Source: an uncultured Pseudomonadota bacterium (GTDB lineage Bacteria > Myxococcota_A > Bradymonadia > Bradymonadales > GCA-2716585). Taken from it: DNA of 50,019 nt. Numbering within the stretch: position 1 is the stretch's first letter; every line of letters starts with the position of its first letter. The notes beneath the pieces were generated by a model that did no database searches, was not told the origin of the DNA, and saw nothing but the letters and a program-made list of their open reading frames with translations. This document shows positions 8,205 through 17,309 of this stretch, one piece after another. The DNA lies in assembly GCA_937123825.1 (NCBI GenBank), contig CAKZKQ010000163.1, forward strand, positions 1-50,019, written 5' to 3'. Position numbers and translations under genes: made by a program.

Positions 8205-9572
8205 ATGAAAGTATCAAAGCGGTTGAAAGGGTGGGCTTGGGTGGCAGCGCTGGGGTGCGCAGCGCTTTTGGGGGCGGGGGCTTGCGGGGATGACGCAGCG
8301 CCGGTCTTTGAGGCGGGTCAGCAAGGGGTCCCCGACGCTGAAGCGCCCGATGTGGTCGAGCCCGAAGAAGACACTACCGGCTTGGAAGATGCCGCGCCCG
8401 ATCTGCCTGACTCGCCGCCGCAGGACGCCGCGTCACCTGAAGACGGCGCCGACGACGTGCCGTCGCCAGACGATGCGTCGGTGGACCCGCCCGAAGCCGA
8501 TGTTCCGGTGGAGGACGCCCAGGCGCCTGAGGATGTCGAGCCGCCCCAGCCAGATGCCGATGAGCCGCCGCCGGTGCCCGACTGGTGGGAGCCGCCGCTG
8601 GAGACGCCCGCCCACGAGTGGACCTGGGTGGACTTTCCCGACACGCGCTGCGCCGATGGCAGCATTACTGGCCTTGGCATCAACTACAGCCCGGGGGCGG
8701 ACAAGGTCTTGCTCTACATGGAGGGCGGCGGCGCGTGCTGGGACTACAACACCTGCTTTGGCCCGGTATCGACGGCGTTGCACCTTGACGGTTTCAATGC
8801 GCGGACCTTTGACGGGCTCATCACCGATGTTTACTTAAACAGCCTGCTTTTTGATCGAGACGACGCGCGCAACCCCTTTGCCGACGCCCACATCGTCTTC
8901 TTGCCCTACTGCACCGCCGACGTCTTTGGCGGCGATCGCATCGCTCAACTCGAAGGCCCCTTTGGCCAGCGCGAGCTGATCCACTTCCGGGGCCGCGCCA
9001 ACCTCGAAGCCTACCTCGCCCGTCTTGTCCCCACCTTTCAGGACGTGGACAAGGTGGTCTTGTCGGGATCGAGCGCGGGGGGCTTTGGGGCTGGGTTTTC
9101 CTGGCCGCTGGTGCAGGAGCGCTTTGGAGACATTCGCGTGGACGTGCTCGATGACTCGGGGCCGCCTTTGGACCCGGATGATGGCCTGTGGGCCCATTGG
9201 CAGGAGGCGTGGAACGTGCGCTTGCCCGAGGGCTGCGACGGCTGTGAGCGCAGCGTCGCGGCGGTGCGTGACCACCTGACTCAGACGATGGTTCCGGGGC
9301 GCCGGTTGGGGCTCCTGAGTTTTACGCGCGACACCGTCATTTCCGCCTTTTTTGGCCTCCTGCCGATCATTTTTGAGGAGCGCTTGAGGCAAGCCTGTGG
9401 TGATTTTGAGCAGGTCGAGGGCGCAAACTGTTTTGTGGTCCGGGGCCGCTTGCATACGCTGCTCTTGCTCGGCGCTCAGAACACGACCGCCGACAGCGGG
9501 CTGCCGATGTGGCGTTGGATTGAGCAAATGGTCGAAGACGACCCGGAGTGGTCCCAGCAGATGCCTCGTTAG
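8205..9572 (+). CDS. Pectinacetylesterase/Notum-like secreted lipoprotein
   Basis: A 455-residue protein. The N-terminal signal ends near AGAC (Cys27). Residues about 35-130 are an acidic Pro/Asp/Glu-rich linker, typical of surface-tethered lipoproteins. The catalytic domain starts near WTWVDFPDTRCADGS and contains the oxyanion-hole segment YMEGGGACWD, the nucleophile elbow GSSAGG (Ser about 290) and a C-terminal GRLHTLL that likely supplies the histidine. These are hallmarks of the pectinacetylesterase family, which includes Notum and removes acetyl or acyl groups from polysaccharides or proteins. ATG 8205 was chosen because GGGGCGAGG precedes it and a proper signal peptide begins there; the frame is open 28 codons further upstream. 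Substrate unknown. Convergent with the methyltransferase gene. Confidence 0.82.
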   Translation: MKVSKRLKGWAWVAALGCAALLGAGACGDDAAPVFEAGQQGVPDAEAPDVVEPEEDTTGLEDAAPDLPDSPPQDAASPEDGADDVPSPDDASVDPPEADVPVEDAQAPEDVEPPQPDADEPPPVPDWWEPPLETPAHEWTWVDFPDTRCADGSITGLGINYSPGADKVLLYMEGGGACWDYNTCFGPVSTALHLDGFNARTFDGLITDVYLNSLLFDRDDARNPFADAHIVFLPYCTADVFGGDRIAQLEGPFGQRELIHFRGRANLEAYLARLVPTFQDVDKVVLSGSSAGGFGAGFSWPLVQERFGDIRVDVLDDSGPPLDPDDGLWAHWQEAWNVRLPEGCDGCERSVAAVRDHLTQTMVPGRRLGLLSFTRDTVISAFFGLLPIIFEERLRQACGDFEQVEGANCFVVRGRLHTLLLLGAQNTTADSGLPMWRWIEQMVEDDPEWSQQMPR

Positions 9573-9605
9573 ACCTGGGGCTGTGGCGACGAGGGGCATA
9601 TGGGT

Positions 9606-10694
9606 TTATGTGCGCTCCAAGGCGACCATCAATGGGCGCTGGCCGCTGTGAATGCGGGTCTTGGAGCGCACCTGCCAGCCAGTGCGGTGTTTCAGCGCGT
9701 CAAAGAACGGTCCATGACGGCCAATCAAGAGCACGGCGCGCCCTCCAGGGCAGAGCAAACGCTCCATCTGAGCCAACATGGCGTCAAAAAAGGTCTTGTA
9801 GTCGGCCCCTCGGCCCAGGCGCTTTCCAAAAGGAGGGTTGCTGACGATGGCCTCTTGGCTGTGCGGGGCCAGGTGCGCGCTCAATGTCAGCGCGTCGGCT
9901 TCACGGATGGCGACCTGGGCGTCCAATCCCATGGCCTCAATGTTGGCCTGCGCGCCTTGCGCCGCGCGTCGTTTCCAGTCGCTGCCCCAGATTTGGCAAT
10001 CTGGCCACAGCGAGGCGGCCTCCATCAAAATGGTGCCTGCCCCACAAAACGGGTCCGCCAGTGTCTGGGGACTGTCTGGGCCGAGCGTGTGGAGCATGGC
10101 GTAGGCCATGTCGGGGCGCAGGGAGACGGGGTGGTTGTAGGGGCGCTGCTGGCGTCGGCTCAGTGCCGTGCGCGTGTGTTGGATGCCCAGCGTCCATGAC
10201 TGGTCTTTGATGTCGATCCGCAGATCGATCTGCGGGTCGCCCAGGTTGACCGGCGCGCCGCTATGGCGAGCAAAGTGGGCGCCGAGCCTGCGCCCGACGT
10301 CTTCGCTGGTGAAGGGGTGTGTGCCGCGGCGGTTGGCGGTGACTCTAAACGGGGTTTGCGCGCTGAGGAGCGCTGAGGTTGGCACGCTGGCGGCCACCTG
10401 GGCTTCGAGCCCATCGAGTGTGAGCGGTTCGGGGCTGATGGTCGCGGCCAGAGGTTCGATGATGTGGTGAATGGAGCGCATGGAGCGGGCCACACCAAGG
10501 GCCGGCTGTGGCGGCAGCGTGGTTTGGATCAGCGCGCGCCCCATAAAGCCGCTGGGGAGTGTTTGGCAGGGTGCGGGCGCGCTCTTGCGTCGCCATTCAT
10601 CTGCCACCACCGCTTCGAGACCGGGCGTTGTGGTCATGGACAGCAGGGTGTGTTGTGCGTCACCCTCTTTTGGGGGCCGTTCAAAGGTGTGCAT
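9606..10694 (-). CDS. THUMP-domain RNA methyltransferase (RlmL/Trm14 type)
   Basis: A 362-residue protein. The N-terminal 60 residues are an alpha/beta lead-in, residues about 70-172 form a THUMP-like RNA-binding domain (..FRVTANRRGTHPFTSEDVGR), and the C-terminal half is a Rossmann methyltransferase. It carries the SAM-binding motif DPFCGAGT (214-221) and the catalytic SNPPFG (285-290) used by N2-guanine methyltransferases. The family modifies guanine in 23S rRNA or tRNA; the exact target cannot be read. AAGGAG lies about 14 nt before the ATG at 10694; an internal Met20 has no ribosome site. It diverges from the DUF2809 gene with 104 bp between. Confidence 0.85.
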   Translation of the reverse strand: MHTFERPPKEGDAQHTLLSMTTTPGLEAVVADEWRRKSAPAPCQTLPSGFMGRALIQTTLPPQPALGVARSMRSIHHIIEPLAATISPEPLTLDGLEAQVAASVPTSALLSAQTPFRVTANRRGTHPFTSEDVGRRLGAHFARHSGAPVNLGDPQIDLRIDIKDQSWTLGIQHTRTALSRRQQRPYNHPVSLRPDMAYAMLHTLGPDSPQTLADPFCGAGTILMEAASLWPDCQIWGSDWKRRAAQGAQANIEAMGLDAQVAIREADALTLSAHLAPHSQEAIVSNPPFGKRLGRGADYKTFFDAMLAQMERLLCPGGRAVLLIGRHGPFFDALKHRTGWQVRSKTRIHSGQRPLMVALERT

Positions 10695-10798
10695 GGGGGT
10701 GTGCGGCGCTCCTTGGGTTGGGACATGGTGCCAGAAGACTGCCCAGGGCGGCTGTGGTTGGCGCCGAGGCGATGGTGGGGGAGGGTGGCGCGAAGCGG

Positions 10799-11203
10799 AT
10801 GGGGAAGCAAGTGCGGTGGAGATGGCGCTATGTGCCGGTTTGTGTGATGACGGTGGCCTTGGGGGTGGGGGTTTTGCTCTATCGGGGCCCTGGCGTGTCG
10901 TGGATTCGGGGGATGCTGGGGGATGTGCTGGTGGTGGTGTTGATGCACTTTGCGCTGGGGGCGATCTGGTCGGCGCACTGGAGGTGGCGCGCTTTGGTGT
11001 CGCTGGTGATCGCCGCAGTGGTCGAATGCATCCAGTTGCTCAAGCTTGTTCAGCCCGAGGATCCGTTTTGGATGCACCTGATTTTTGGCTCCACCTTCGA
11101 CCCCATGGACCTGCTCGCCTATGTCCTGGGGGCGGTCGCGGCGGTCGGCTTGGAGGTGGTGCTTGATAAGAGACTCCAAGGGCCGAGCCCCAAGCCTTCT
11201 TGA
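10799..11203 (+). CDS. DUF2809-family small membrane protein
   Basis: A 134-residue protein with four hydrophobic segments (about 10-30, 38-55, 60-78, 100-122). The conserved region AAVVECIQLLKL followed by FDPMDLLAYVLGA resembles DUF2809, a family of small integral membrane proteins of unknown function distantly similar to VanZ. The start is uncertain: ATG 10799 gives the natural membrane topology, with a weak GGAGGG 11-16 nt upstream; ATG 10772 in the same frame is possible. The frame upstream to 10559 overlaps the methyltransferase and is probably not translated. Confidence 0.65.
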   Translation: MGKQVRWRWRYVPVCVMTVALGVGVLLYRGPGVSWIRGMLGDVLVVVLMHFALGAIWSAHWRWRALVSLVIAAVVECIQLLKLVQPEDPFWMHLIFGSTFDPMDLLAYVLGAVAAVGLEVVLDKRLQGPSPKPS

Positions 11204-11247
11204 AGCATCCTTATTGTTGGCGAAACGATGGCGGCACGTGCGTTTTG

Positions 11248-11256
11248 TGCTAGAAT
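11248..11256 (+). promoter_or_regulatory. Extended -10 promoter candidate
   Basis: TGCTAGAAT matches the extended -10 pattern TGnTANAAT. No good -35 is visible at the right distance, which is tolerated for extended -10 promoters. It would drive the gene at 11531. Not tested. Confidence 0.35.
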
Positions 11257-11333
11257 GACGCCACCGAAGCCTGCATCAAGCTGCTCGGGGCATTGACAGA
11301 ACAACCAAAGACTCTATGTTGACGCGCTGAGTG

Positions 11334-11381
11334 TGGGCAAAGCCCCTACAAAGCCCTGCCGTCTGGCGGGGGGCTTGCCCA
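11334..11381 (+). ncRNA. Nested leader hairpin (candidate structured RNA)
   Basis: TGGGCAA(A)GCCCC (11334-11346) pairs with GGGGCTTGCCCA (11370-11381) over 12 bp with one bulged A. Inside it GCC and GGC flank a GTCT tetraloop. It lies between the promoter candidate and the start at 11531. No T tract follows, so it is more likely a leader structure than a terminator. It fits no riboswitch class I know. Confidence 0.35.
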
Positions 11382-11530
11382 GAACCCAGACACGAAAGGA
11401 TATTGTGTCAATGCTCAACCCATGGTCTCCCCTTGCCGATCCTGGGGAGTGATTGGGTGAGTTGGCCTGAGCAAAGGTGCGGCGCGCAATGTGGTGTTTG
11501 CGCGTCAAGGCTGTTGAAGGAACGTCTCTC

Positions 11531-12676
11531 ATGTTCGCCTCGAACAAATCCTTGTGGCTCGCGGTGGGGATACTGCTCGGTGCAGCGGTCCTTGCCGTCG
11601 TGCTTTTTTCTACCCAGACTGTCTCCAGCGATGTGGCCATGATGGCTGTTGGTGGGATGGTGCTGCTTGGGTTGGGGATGTTGACCGGTGCCTGGGCAGG
11701 GCGACGAGAAGCCGTCAGCGCAGAGCCCGAAGAGGCCGCCCCTGCGGCCCCGCGCCCCCGGCCCAAACGCGCCAAGTCCATGATCACCTCCCAGGTCCCC
11801 CTGGGCACGGTCTTTGACCCCGACGAGGATGACGATCCTTTTGATGTTGCTGCCTCGTTGAGCAGCATTCCGCAGCCGCGGCGCCTGCGTCAGGCCGCCG
11901 CCGAGGCGCGCAAGCGCGCCGAAGAGGCCAGAGCCATCAGAGCCGCCCAACAAGGCTTGCCTCAGCCCCCCTCGCCGGTGCCAGCGCCCATTGAAGCGCC
12001 AGCGCCTCCGCGCGTGGCACAGACCCCCACGCCGTCACCCATTGCGACTCCCATCCACGCGCCCGTGGCGGCGCCCAGAGCGCTGGCCCCCGAGGCGGCG
12101 ACCGTGCCGATCAACAGCGAGGTCCCCGCGCCCAACCGTCCCACCGTCAAGCGCAAAGCGTGGCCCGGTCCCAGACCGGCGCACATTCAGCCGCCGCCGC
12201 CAGGCCACGGTCAGCCCGCCCGGATCATGAGCAGCTTCATGCCCGAGCAGCTCGACGACCGCCAGGACGATCCCTTTGCGCCTGTCGACAGCAGTGAGCT
12301 GTCGCGCGAGATCATCAGCGGTCTGCTTGGCCCATTTGCTGACCTGGGCACGGGTCCCGAGGCGCGCAACGAATTGATGAAGGGCGTCGATCCCTTCAAC
12401 AACGTCCCCACGCGCGAGATCTCCTTCACCGACCGCGAGCGTCTGCGTCAGTTCAGCTCCATCGACGGCACTGAAGGGCCCGACCCCCTCGATCCACTCT
12501 CATTCCAGGTCGATCCTGCGCTCTCTGGCGTTGAGGACATCAACGCGCCGCTGGACGCTGATCTCGAAGAGGTCGACATCGACGCCGAGTTTGAGCAACT
12601 GCGCCAACTGCTCCAGGCCGACGAACTCTCCCGCGACGCCGCCCTCGACAGCTTCCGCTCTCACTCCGACGACTGA
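11531..12676 (+). CDS. Membrane-anchored protein with long disordered Pro/Ala tail
   Basis: A 381-residue protein with two transmembrane helices at the N-terminus (about 8-27 and 36-55), which would place the remainder in the cytoplasm. Residues 60-230 are low-complexity: an Ala/Arg/Glu helix (RLRQAAAEARKRAEEARAIR) and a Pro/Ala-rich stretch. The C-terminal 150 residues are acidic with short hydrophobic motifs (ELSREIISGLLGPFADLG, FEQLRQLLQADELSRDAAL) that may be docking segments. I recognise no domain. ATG 11531 fits the membrane helix best, with GAAGGA about 10 nt upstream. Possible scaffold or signalling adaptor (inference only). Confidence 0.6.
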   Translation: MFASNKSLWLAVGILLGAAVLAVVLFSTQTVSSDVAMMAVGGMVLLGLGMLTGAWAGRREAVSAEPEEAAPAAPRPRPKRAKSMITSQVPLGTVFDPDEDDDPFDVAASLSSIPQPRRLRQAAAEARKRAEEARAIRAAQQGLPQPPSPVPAPIEAPAPPRVAQTPTPSPIATPIHAPVAAPRALAPEAATVPINSEVPAPNRPTVKRKAWPGPRPAHIQPPPPGHGQPARIMSSFMPEQLDDRQDDPFAPVDSSELSREIISGLLGPFADLGTGPEARNELMKGVDPFNNVPTREISFTDRERLRQFSSIDGTEGPDPLDPLSFQVDPALSGVEDINAPLDADLEEVDIDAEFEQLRQLLQADELSRDAALDSFRSHSDD

Positions 12677-12837
12677 TGCCAACTTAGGCATCCAGCAGTT
12701 CCTGAAAATGTGTGGTTTGTGTGCTTGAGGAGCGGATCGATCAAGTGATTCGAGTCGTGCCCACAGCTCTGTGATGGGCGGGCCGTTGGCGGCTGTCTAC
12801 AGGGTCAACGCCGCCTTTGTTGTGTGGTGGATGTGGG

Positions 12838-14244
12838 CTACGTCAGGCGCCAGTAACACACGGCTGTCACGACCAGTGCGCCCACGAGGTTGAGCGCGAC
12901 GCCTTCGCGCATCATCGTGGCCATGGGCAGCTTTCCGGTGCCAAAGGCGATGGCGTTGGGCGCGGTGGCGACCGGGAGCATGAAGGCGCAACTGGCGCTG
13001 ATGGTCGCCGGAACCATCAGGAGCGCCGGATCGATGCCCGCGGCGATGCCTGCCTCTGCCAGCACAGGCATCAGCAGCGCCGTGGTGGCCGTGTTGCTGG
13101 TCACCTCGGTCAGGAAGGTGATCGACAGGCACAGGACCAGCATCATCAGCACCACCGGCCAACTGGCCAGCCCCGCCAGGACGCCGCCCAGCGCGGCGCT
13201 GAGCCCCGAGGCCCCAAAGGCCTTGGCGATGGCGATCCCGCCGCCAAAGAGGAGCAGGAGCCCCCAGGGGATCTGCGAGGCGGTCTTCCAGTCCAGCAGA
13301 CGCTCATTTTTGCCGTCTGGGACCAGAAAGAGGACGACCACGGCGCAGAGCGCCACGGTGCTGTCTCCGGCGCCCTTGAGGCCCAGCAGGCCCGACCAGC
13401 CGCCGAACGGTTCGGTGCGGGTCACCCACGCGATGGCCGTCAGCGCAAAGATGATCAACACGCGCCGTTCGGCCGCCTGCCAAGGTCCCGGATGGGGGAT
13501 CTCCAGCCGCTCGCCTTTGCCCACCTTGCGCGTCACCCACAGCCAGATGATGGGCAACATCACCACCACCACGGGCAGCCCCACGGCCATCCACTCCACA
13601 AAGCCAAACTCACGGCCGACGCGTTCGTCGTAAGCGCCCATAAAGATGACGTTGGGCGGTGTGCCCACGGGGGTGCCCATGCCGCCGACGCTGGCCGAGT
13701 AGGCCACCCCCAACAAGAGCGCCACGCCCAGGTGCTTGTCCTTGGACTGCGCGATGATGGCCAGGATGACGGGCAAGAGCATCAACGTGGTGGCCGTGTT
13801 GGAGATCCACATGCTCAAAAAGCCCGAGGCGAGCATGAAGCCCAGCACCAGACCCTTGCCGCCGCCGCGTCCAAAGAGCCGCACCATGCCGAGCGCCACG
13901 CGGCGGTGTGCGCCGCTGCGCTCCATGGCCGTTGAGAGGATGAAGCCGCCCATCAACAGGATGATCAGGTGGTGTCCGTAGGCGCCGGCGACCTCTTTAT
14001 GGGTCAGCACGCCGGTCATGGGGAAGGCCGCAAACGGGATCAGTGAGGTGGCGGGGATGGAGATGGGTTCGGTCACCCACCAGACGGCGCACAGGGCGGT
14101 GATGGCGCCGCACCAGCAAGCCTTTGCCTCCAGACCAGCGCCCATCAACCCCAGGCCCACGCACACCGCCAGCACCACGCCAGCGACCAGCGCCAGGCGT
14201 TGGCGCCTTTGCGGTGCGATCTTGTCCTGCTCTTCAACCGACAT
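12838..14244 (-). CDS. DASS (SLC13) family anion:sodium symporter
   Basis: A 468-residue integral membrane transporter with about 11-12 hydrophobic spans. The two SNT signatures of the divalent-anion:Na+ symporter fold are intact: ISNTATT in the first half and TSNTATTALLMP in the second. Each is followed by a glycine/proline-rich loop (GMGTPVGTPPN and ATAPNAIAFGTG). The family moves dicarboxylates such as succinate or malate, or sulfate, driven by sodium. The wording of the loops fits a dicarboxylate carrier better than a sulfate carrier (inference). The start at 14244 is preceded by AGGGGG; the frame is open 20 codons further upstream. Single gene. Confidence 0.87.
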   Translation of the reverse strand: MSVEEQDKIAPQRRQRLALVAGVVLAVCVGLGLMGAGLEAKACWCGAITALCAVWWVTEPISIPATSLIPFAAFPMTGVLTHKEVAGAYGHHLIILLMGGFILSTAMERSGAHRRVALGMVRLFGRGGGKGLVLGFMLASGFLSMWISNTATTLMLLPVILAIIAQSKDKHLGVALLLGVAYSASVGGMGTPVGTPPNVIFMGAYDERVGREFGFVEWMAVGLPVVVVMLPIIWLWVTRKVGKGERLEIPHPGPWQAAERRVLIIFALTAIAWVTRTEPFGGWSGLLGLKGAGDSTVALCAVVVLFLVPDGKNERLLDWKTASQIPWGLLLLFGGGIAIAKAFGASGLSAALGGVLAGLASWPVVLMMLVLCLSITFLTEVTSNTATTALLMPVLAEAGIAAGIDPALLMVPATISASCAFMLPVATAPNAIAFGTGKLPMATMMREGVALNLVGALVVTAVCYWRLT

Positions 14245-14343
14245 TGGCACAAACCCCCTGTGGTCCTGTGTTCCTCTTGGATGACTTCCAAGACAGTGGC
14301 CCACCGGGGTCTTTTTTTCCAGCGCAAACCCACAAAGGGTGCT

Positions 14344-14889
14344 TCAGGGGGTCGGTGCGTAGGCGCCCAGGAAGGGGACGGGCACGGGGTAGGCCGGTTG
14401 CCACTCGGAGCGCATGTCGCGCCAGAAGGTCAGGCGGCGCGGTTCGTAGACGGGGAAGACGACGTAGCCTCGGACCACGGGCGAGGACTTGAGCTCGGTG
14501 GCGTGGTGGCTGATTTTGTCGAGGTCGCCCGAGAGGCTGGTGTAGGTCGAGGCGCCCTGGACCTCAAAGACCACGGGAGTGCCGCGCGGCGACCAGGCAA
14601 CGACGTCGGCCACATCGCGTTTGTTCTGGCCACGGTGGTCGGGGTAGGGGGCGTCGATCTGGATGAACCAGTCCGGGCCGAGGTGGTCGCGCAGGGCGGC
14701 GGCCAGGGCGGTCTTCAGCGCGCAGTTGGACAGGCCAGCGCCGTCGGGGAGCCAGCGGTGTCGCCGGTGGCCCGGTGCGATCCAGGCCACGATGTCTGCG
14801 CCGAGGTCTTCGCGCACGTATTCGTCCAGGGCGGTGAGCTCAGCCATGCGGCTGCGGCTGCGCTTCATCAGGTGTGCCAGAGTTCTCAT
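14344..14889 (-). CDS. Unknown protein with possible PD-(D/E)XK-like core
   Basis: A 181-residue soluble protein. GGGAGG lies 5 nt before the ATG, which fixes the start. The middle reads NKRDVADVVAW (about 89-99), then a strand-like segment and PVVFEVQGAS (about 105-114), followed by a helix containing lysine. An acidic residue before a D/E-x-Q strand is the spacing of PD-(D/E)XK nuclease folds. The usual lysine is replaced by glutamine, as in some members of that superfamily. The N-terminal 60 residues are helical and basic. No methyltransferase or other nuclease partner lies beside it; the helicase downstream is the nearest DNA/RNA enzyme. Function not assigned. Confidence 0.5.
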   Translation of the reverse strand: MRTLAHLMKRSRSRMAELTALDEYVREDLGADIVAWIAPGHRRHRWLPDGAGLSNCALKTALAAALRDHLGPDWFIQIDAPYPDHRGQNKRDVADVVAWSPRGTPVVFEVQGASTYTSLSGDLDKISHHATELKSSPVVRGYVVFPVYEPRRLTFWRDMRSEWQPAYPVPVPFLGAYAPTP

Positions 14890-14969
14890 ACTGCCTCCCT
14901 GGCGGCGGGGATCGCCGCCTCTTTTGGTGCCCGAATAATCTAAGCACTTGTTCAGGTTTTTCCAGGGGC

Positions 14970-14993
14970 TTGAGCAGTGTTTTGAGCAGTGTT
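14970..14993. repeat. Exact 12-bp tandem duplication
   Basis: TTGAGCAGTGTT occurs twice in direct succession (14970-14981, 14982-14993) in the gap downstream of the helicase gene and upstream of the 14344 protein. Probably replication slippage; no function seen. Confidence 0.7.
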
Positions 14994-15012
14994 TCTGGTC
15001 TTTTTGAAGGGG

Positions 15013-17100
15013 TCAGCTCTGGGGGATGTCTTTGGGGAGAAGAGGGGAGACGGGGCGGCTGGTGAAGAGCCAGCACAGGTGGGCGGCGCGGGTGATGCCG
15101 ACGTGGAGGAGGTGGCGGGCGTCGTGGTGGTTGGGGAAGTGTTTTTCGTCGACGTGCAGGAGCATGACGTAGTCAAACTCGAGACCTTTGGACTGGGCAA
15201 TGTCGGTCACTTCGATGCCGGGTTCAAAGCTGAAGTTCTGGTCGGCGACGCGGCGCAGCCTGGGCAGCTCGGCGCGATCCAGGGCGCGGTAGGCGGCGTC
15301 GGCGTCGAGCGCGGTGCGGGTCATGACGGCGACGTTGGCGTTGGGCTCGGCGCTCATGAGGTCTTCGAGGGCTTCGGCGACAAAGGCGTACATGGCGCCT
15401 TCCTGGCCGGGGAAGCTAAAGAGCCTGGGTGCGGGGCCGGTGCGGGTGGTTTGAGGGGGCTCTTCGGGTCCGAGTGGTCCCAGGACGTGGTGGGCCAGGT
15501 CCATGATGGGGGCGGTGGAGCGGTAGCTGATCTGCAACGGCGAGATGGTCAGGTGGGGCAGGCCCAGGTGTTTGAGGATGTAGGCCCAGTCCTGGAAGTC
15601 ATTGTTGGAGCGCAGTTGTTGGGCGGTGTCGCCAGCCAGCGTCACGGGCGCGTTGCGGGCGGTGACGCCAAGGAGCATGGTCAGGTCGATGGGAGAGAGG
15701 TCCTGGGCTTCATCGACGACCAGGTGGGCGTAGCGCAGGGGTCTGCGGCGGCGTCCGGGCAGGGGACCGACGACGAGTTGGTGGAGGCGCAGCAGCAAGG
15801 GGTCGTCTTCGGGGTCCATGGCGGGGACATCGTCGATGTTGTCGCCTTCGCCCTCAACGCGAATGTTGTATTGGGTGGCGCACCACAGGTGGATCTGGTC
15901 CAGTTCGCTTTTGGAGAAGGCGCCCGGGGCGTGTCGTTCGACGGCGCGGCCGAGCCACTGGCGGTCGGTGAGGGCTTCATCAAAGATGTCCAGCACGTCC
16001 ATGCCTTCAAAGTCGTCGCGGGCGTCTTCGAGCAGGCCGAGCATGAGGGCGTGTTGTTTGAATCGCGAGACGACCTCGGGGGTGCGGTCGCTGGTGACGC
16101 GCGGCAGCTTGGGGAAGAGCCGCTTGCGCATGGTGGCGTTCCATTGCTCGTAGGTGCGCACCTGGACGCCTTCGACGCCCAGGGCGGGCAGGACTCTGGA
16201 GATGTAGTGCGCCAGGGCCCGGCTGTAGACCATGATGAGGGTGCGCTCGGGCTTGAAGCGGCTGGGGTTGTGGAAGGCCAGGAAGGCGACGCGGTGCAGG
16301 GCGACGGTGGTTTTGCCCGAGCCGGCGCTGCCCTGGATGGCGATCAGCCCTGAGTCTTGCTGAGTGATGAGTTCAAACTGTTGGACGTCGAGCAGCGAGG
16401 CGATCTCGGGCAGGTGTTTGTCGCGGCGGATGTGCCGCAGCGAGGTCAGCGCCTCGGGTCGCAGGGCTTGTCCGGCGCCGCCGCCAAGCTCCGGGCGGTG
16501 TTGGGTCTGCCACTGTCCCTCGTGCAGCACGTGGGTGTTGGTGCCGTCGTTGACGCGCATCAACTGGCCGCTGTCGATGGTGACGGTGCGCCGCTCAAGG
16601 ACGTCGCCTTCGAGGGTGTTGCCGGTGACGACCAGTTCGTAGGGGTCTCCGGCGCGGCATTGGTAGAAGAGCCGCGAGATGGGGGCGTTGCGCCAGTCGA
16701 CGATGCGGATGTTGTCGGTGTTGTTGATGTAGGTGGCGCGTCCCACAAGGATGTCGCGCATCTGGCCGTCTTCGTCACGCAGGATCATGTGCCCGAAGTA
16801 GGGGCTCTGCGGGTCGGCCTTGCGCTCGGGGTTTTTGTGGGCCTGACGGGCGAGGATCTTCAGGCGCTCCATTTGCTCGACGATCGAGGCCATGTCCTCA
16901 GGCAGGCGCTCTTCGGCCAGATTTTCGCGCAGCGCGGCCAGCTCGGCGTTGTAGTCCGTGCGCGCACCACGGCGAGAGGCGTTGCGCAGGCTGTGCTGGA
17001 CGCTTTGAAGGGTTTGAAGCTCCTGTGCGACGCTCTGGGGCGTGTTGTCAGGGACTTCGGCGAGGGCGTTGGGGCTGTGGGCGTGGATGGTGGGCTCCAT
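15013..17100 (-). CDS. HelD-like UvrD-family helicase / RNA polymerase recycling factor
   Basis: A 695-residue superfamily 1 motor protein. Residues 20-90 are a coiled coil. Residues 99-146 contain the typical HelD stretch from YFGHM through ILVGRATY to VDWRNAPISRLFY. The ATPase core follows: Walker A GSAGSGKTT (257-265), Walker B VVDEAQD, motif III-like LAGDTAQQL, motif IV-like ISYRST, and the C-terminal QSKGLEFDYVMLL and HVGITRA. HelD proteins bind stalled RNA polymerase and release it from DNA, without being true processive helicases. The coiled-coil start and the WRNAP box favour HelD over UvrD or Rep. Single gene facing away from the DUF1592 operon. The N-terminal start is not firmly fixed. 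Confidence 0.82.
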   Translation of the reverse strand: MEPTIHAHSPNALAEVPDNTPQSVAQELQTLQSVQHSLRNASRRGARTDYNAELAALRENLAEERLPEDMASIVEQMERLKILARQAHKNPERKADPQSPYFGHMILRDEDGQMRDILVGRATYINNTDNIRIVDWRNAPISRLFYQCRAGDPYELVVTGNTLEGDVLERRTVTIDSGQLMRVNDGTNTHVLHEGQWQTQHRPELGGGAGQALRPEALTSLRHIRRDKHLPEIASLLDVQQFELITQQDSGLIAIQGSAGSGKTTVALHRVAFLAFHNPSRFKPERTLIMVYSRALAHYISRVLPALGVEGVQVRTYEQWNATMRKRLFPKLPRVTSDRTPEVVSRFKQHALMLGLLEDARDDFEGMDVLDIFDEALTDRQWLGRAVERHAPGAFSKSELDQIHLWCATQYNIRVEGEGDNIDDVPAMDPEDDPLLLRLHQLVVGPLPGRRRRPLRYAHLVVDEAQDLSPIDLTMLLGVTARNAPVTLAGDTAQQLRSNNDFQDWAYILKHLGLPHLTISPLQISYRSTAPIMDLAHHVLGPLGPEEPPQTTRTGPAPRLFSFPGQEGAMYAFVAEALEDLMSAEPNANVAVMTRTALDADAAYRALDRAELPRLRRVADQNFSFEPGIEVTDIAQSKGLEFDYVMLLHVDEKHFPNHHDARHLLHVGITRAAHLCWLFTSRPVSPLLPKDIPQS

Positions 17101-17309
17101 GTTGCGGATGCTGCTCCCGTTGTCTGGTGCACCTGTTGGGGCAGGACAGGTGCGTTCAGGTCCCCGCTGGCCATTTTGCCTGGTGTGTGATCTTGGTCAG
17201 GCAATGGTCAGGACCACAAGGGATGAGGCTGACAAGCGCGTCTGTCAATTGGTTTCAGGTGGGTTTTTCGCACCTTGTTTTTTGGGTTTTTGCACCCTGC
17301 GGACAATCC

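Larger units (their letters stand above)
11204..11530. other. Intergenic leader before the 11531 membrane protein
   Basis: This 327-bp gap contains an extended -10 like element (TGCTAGAAT, 11248-11256) and a strong nested hairpin at 11334-11381. If transcription starts near 11263, the next gene has a leader of about 270 nt. No small gene is convincing here. Confidence 0.45.

Noticed and set aside
12817..13935. 372-codon open frame opposite the DASS transporter
   Set aside because: His/Gln/Arg-rich shadow of an intact transporter gene.
14989..16353. 454-codon open frame opposite the HelD-like gene
   Set aside because: Antisense shadow in high-GC DNA; the HelD motifs on the minus strand are decisive.
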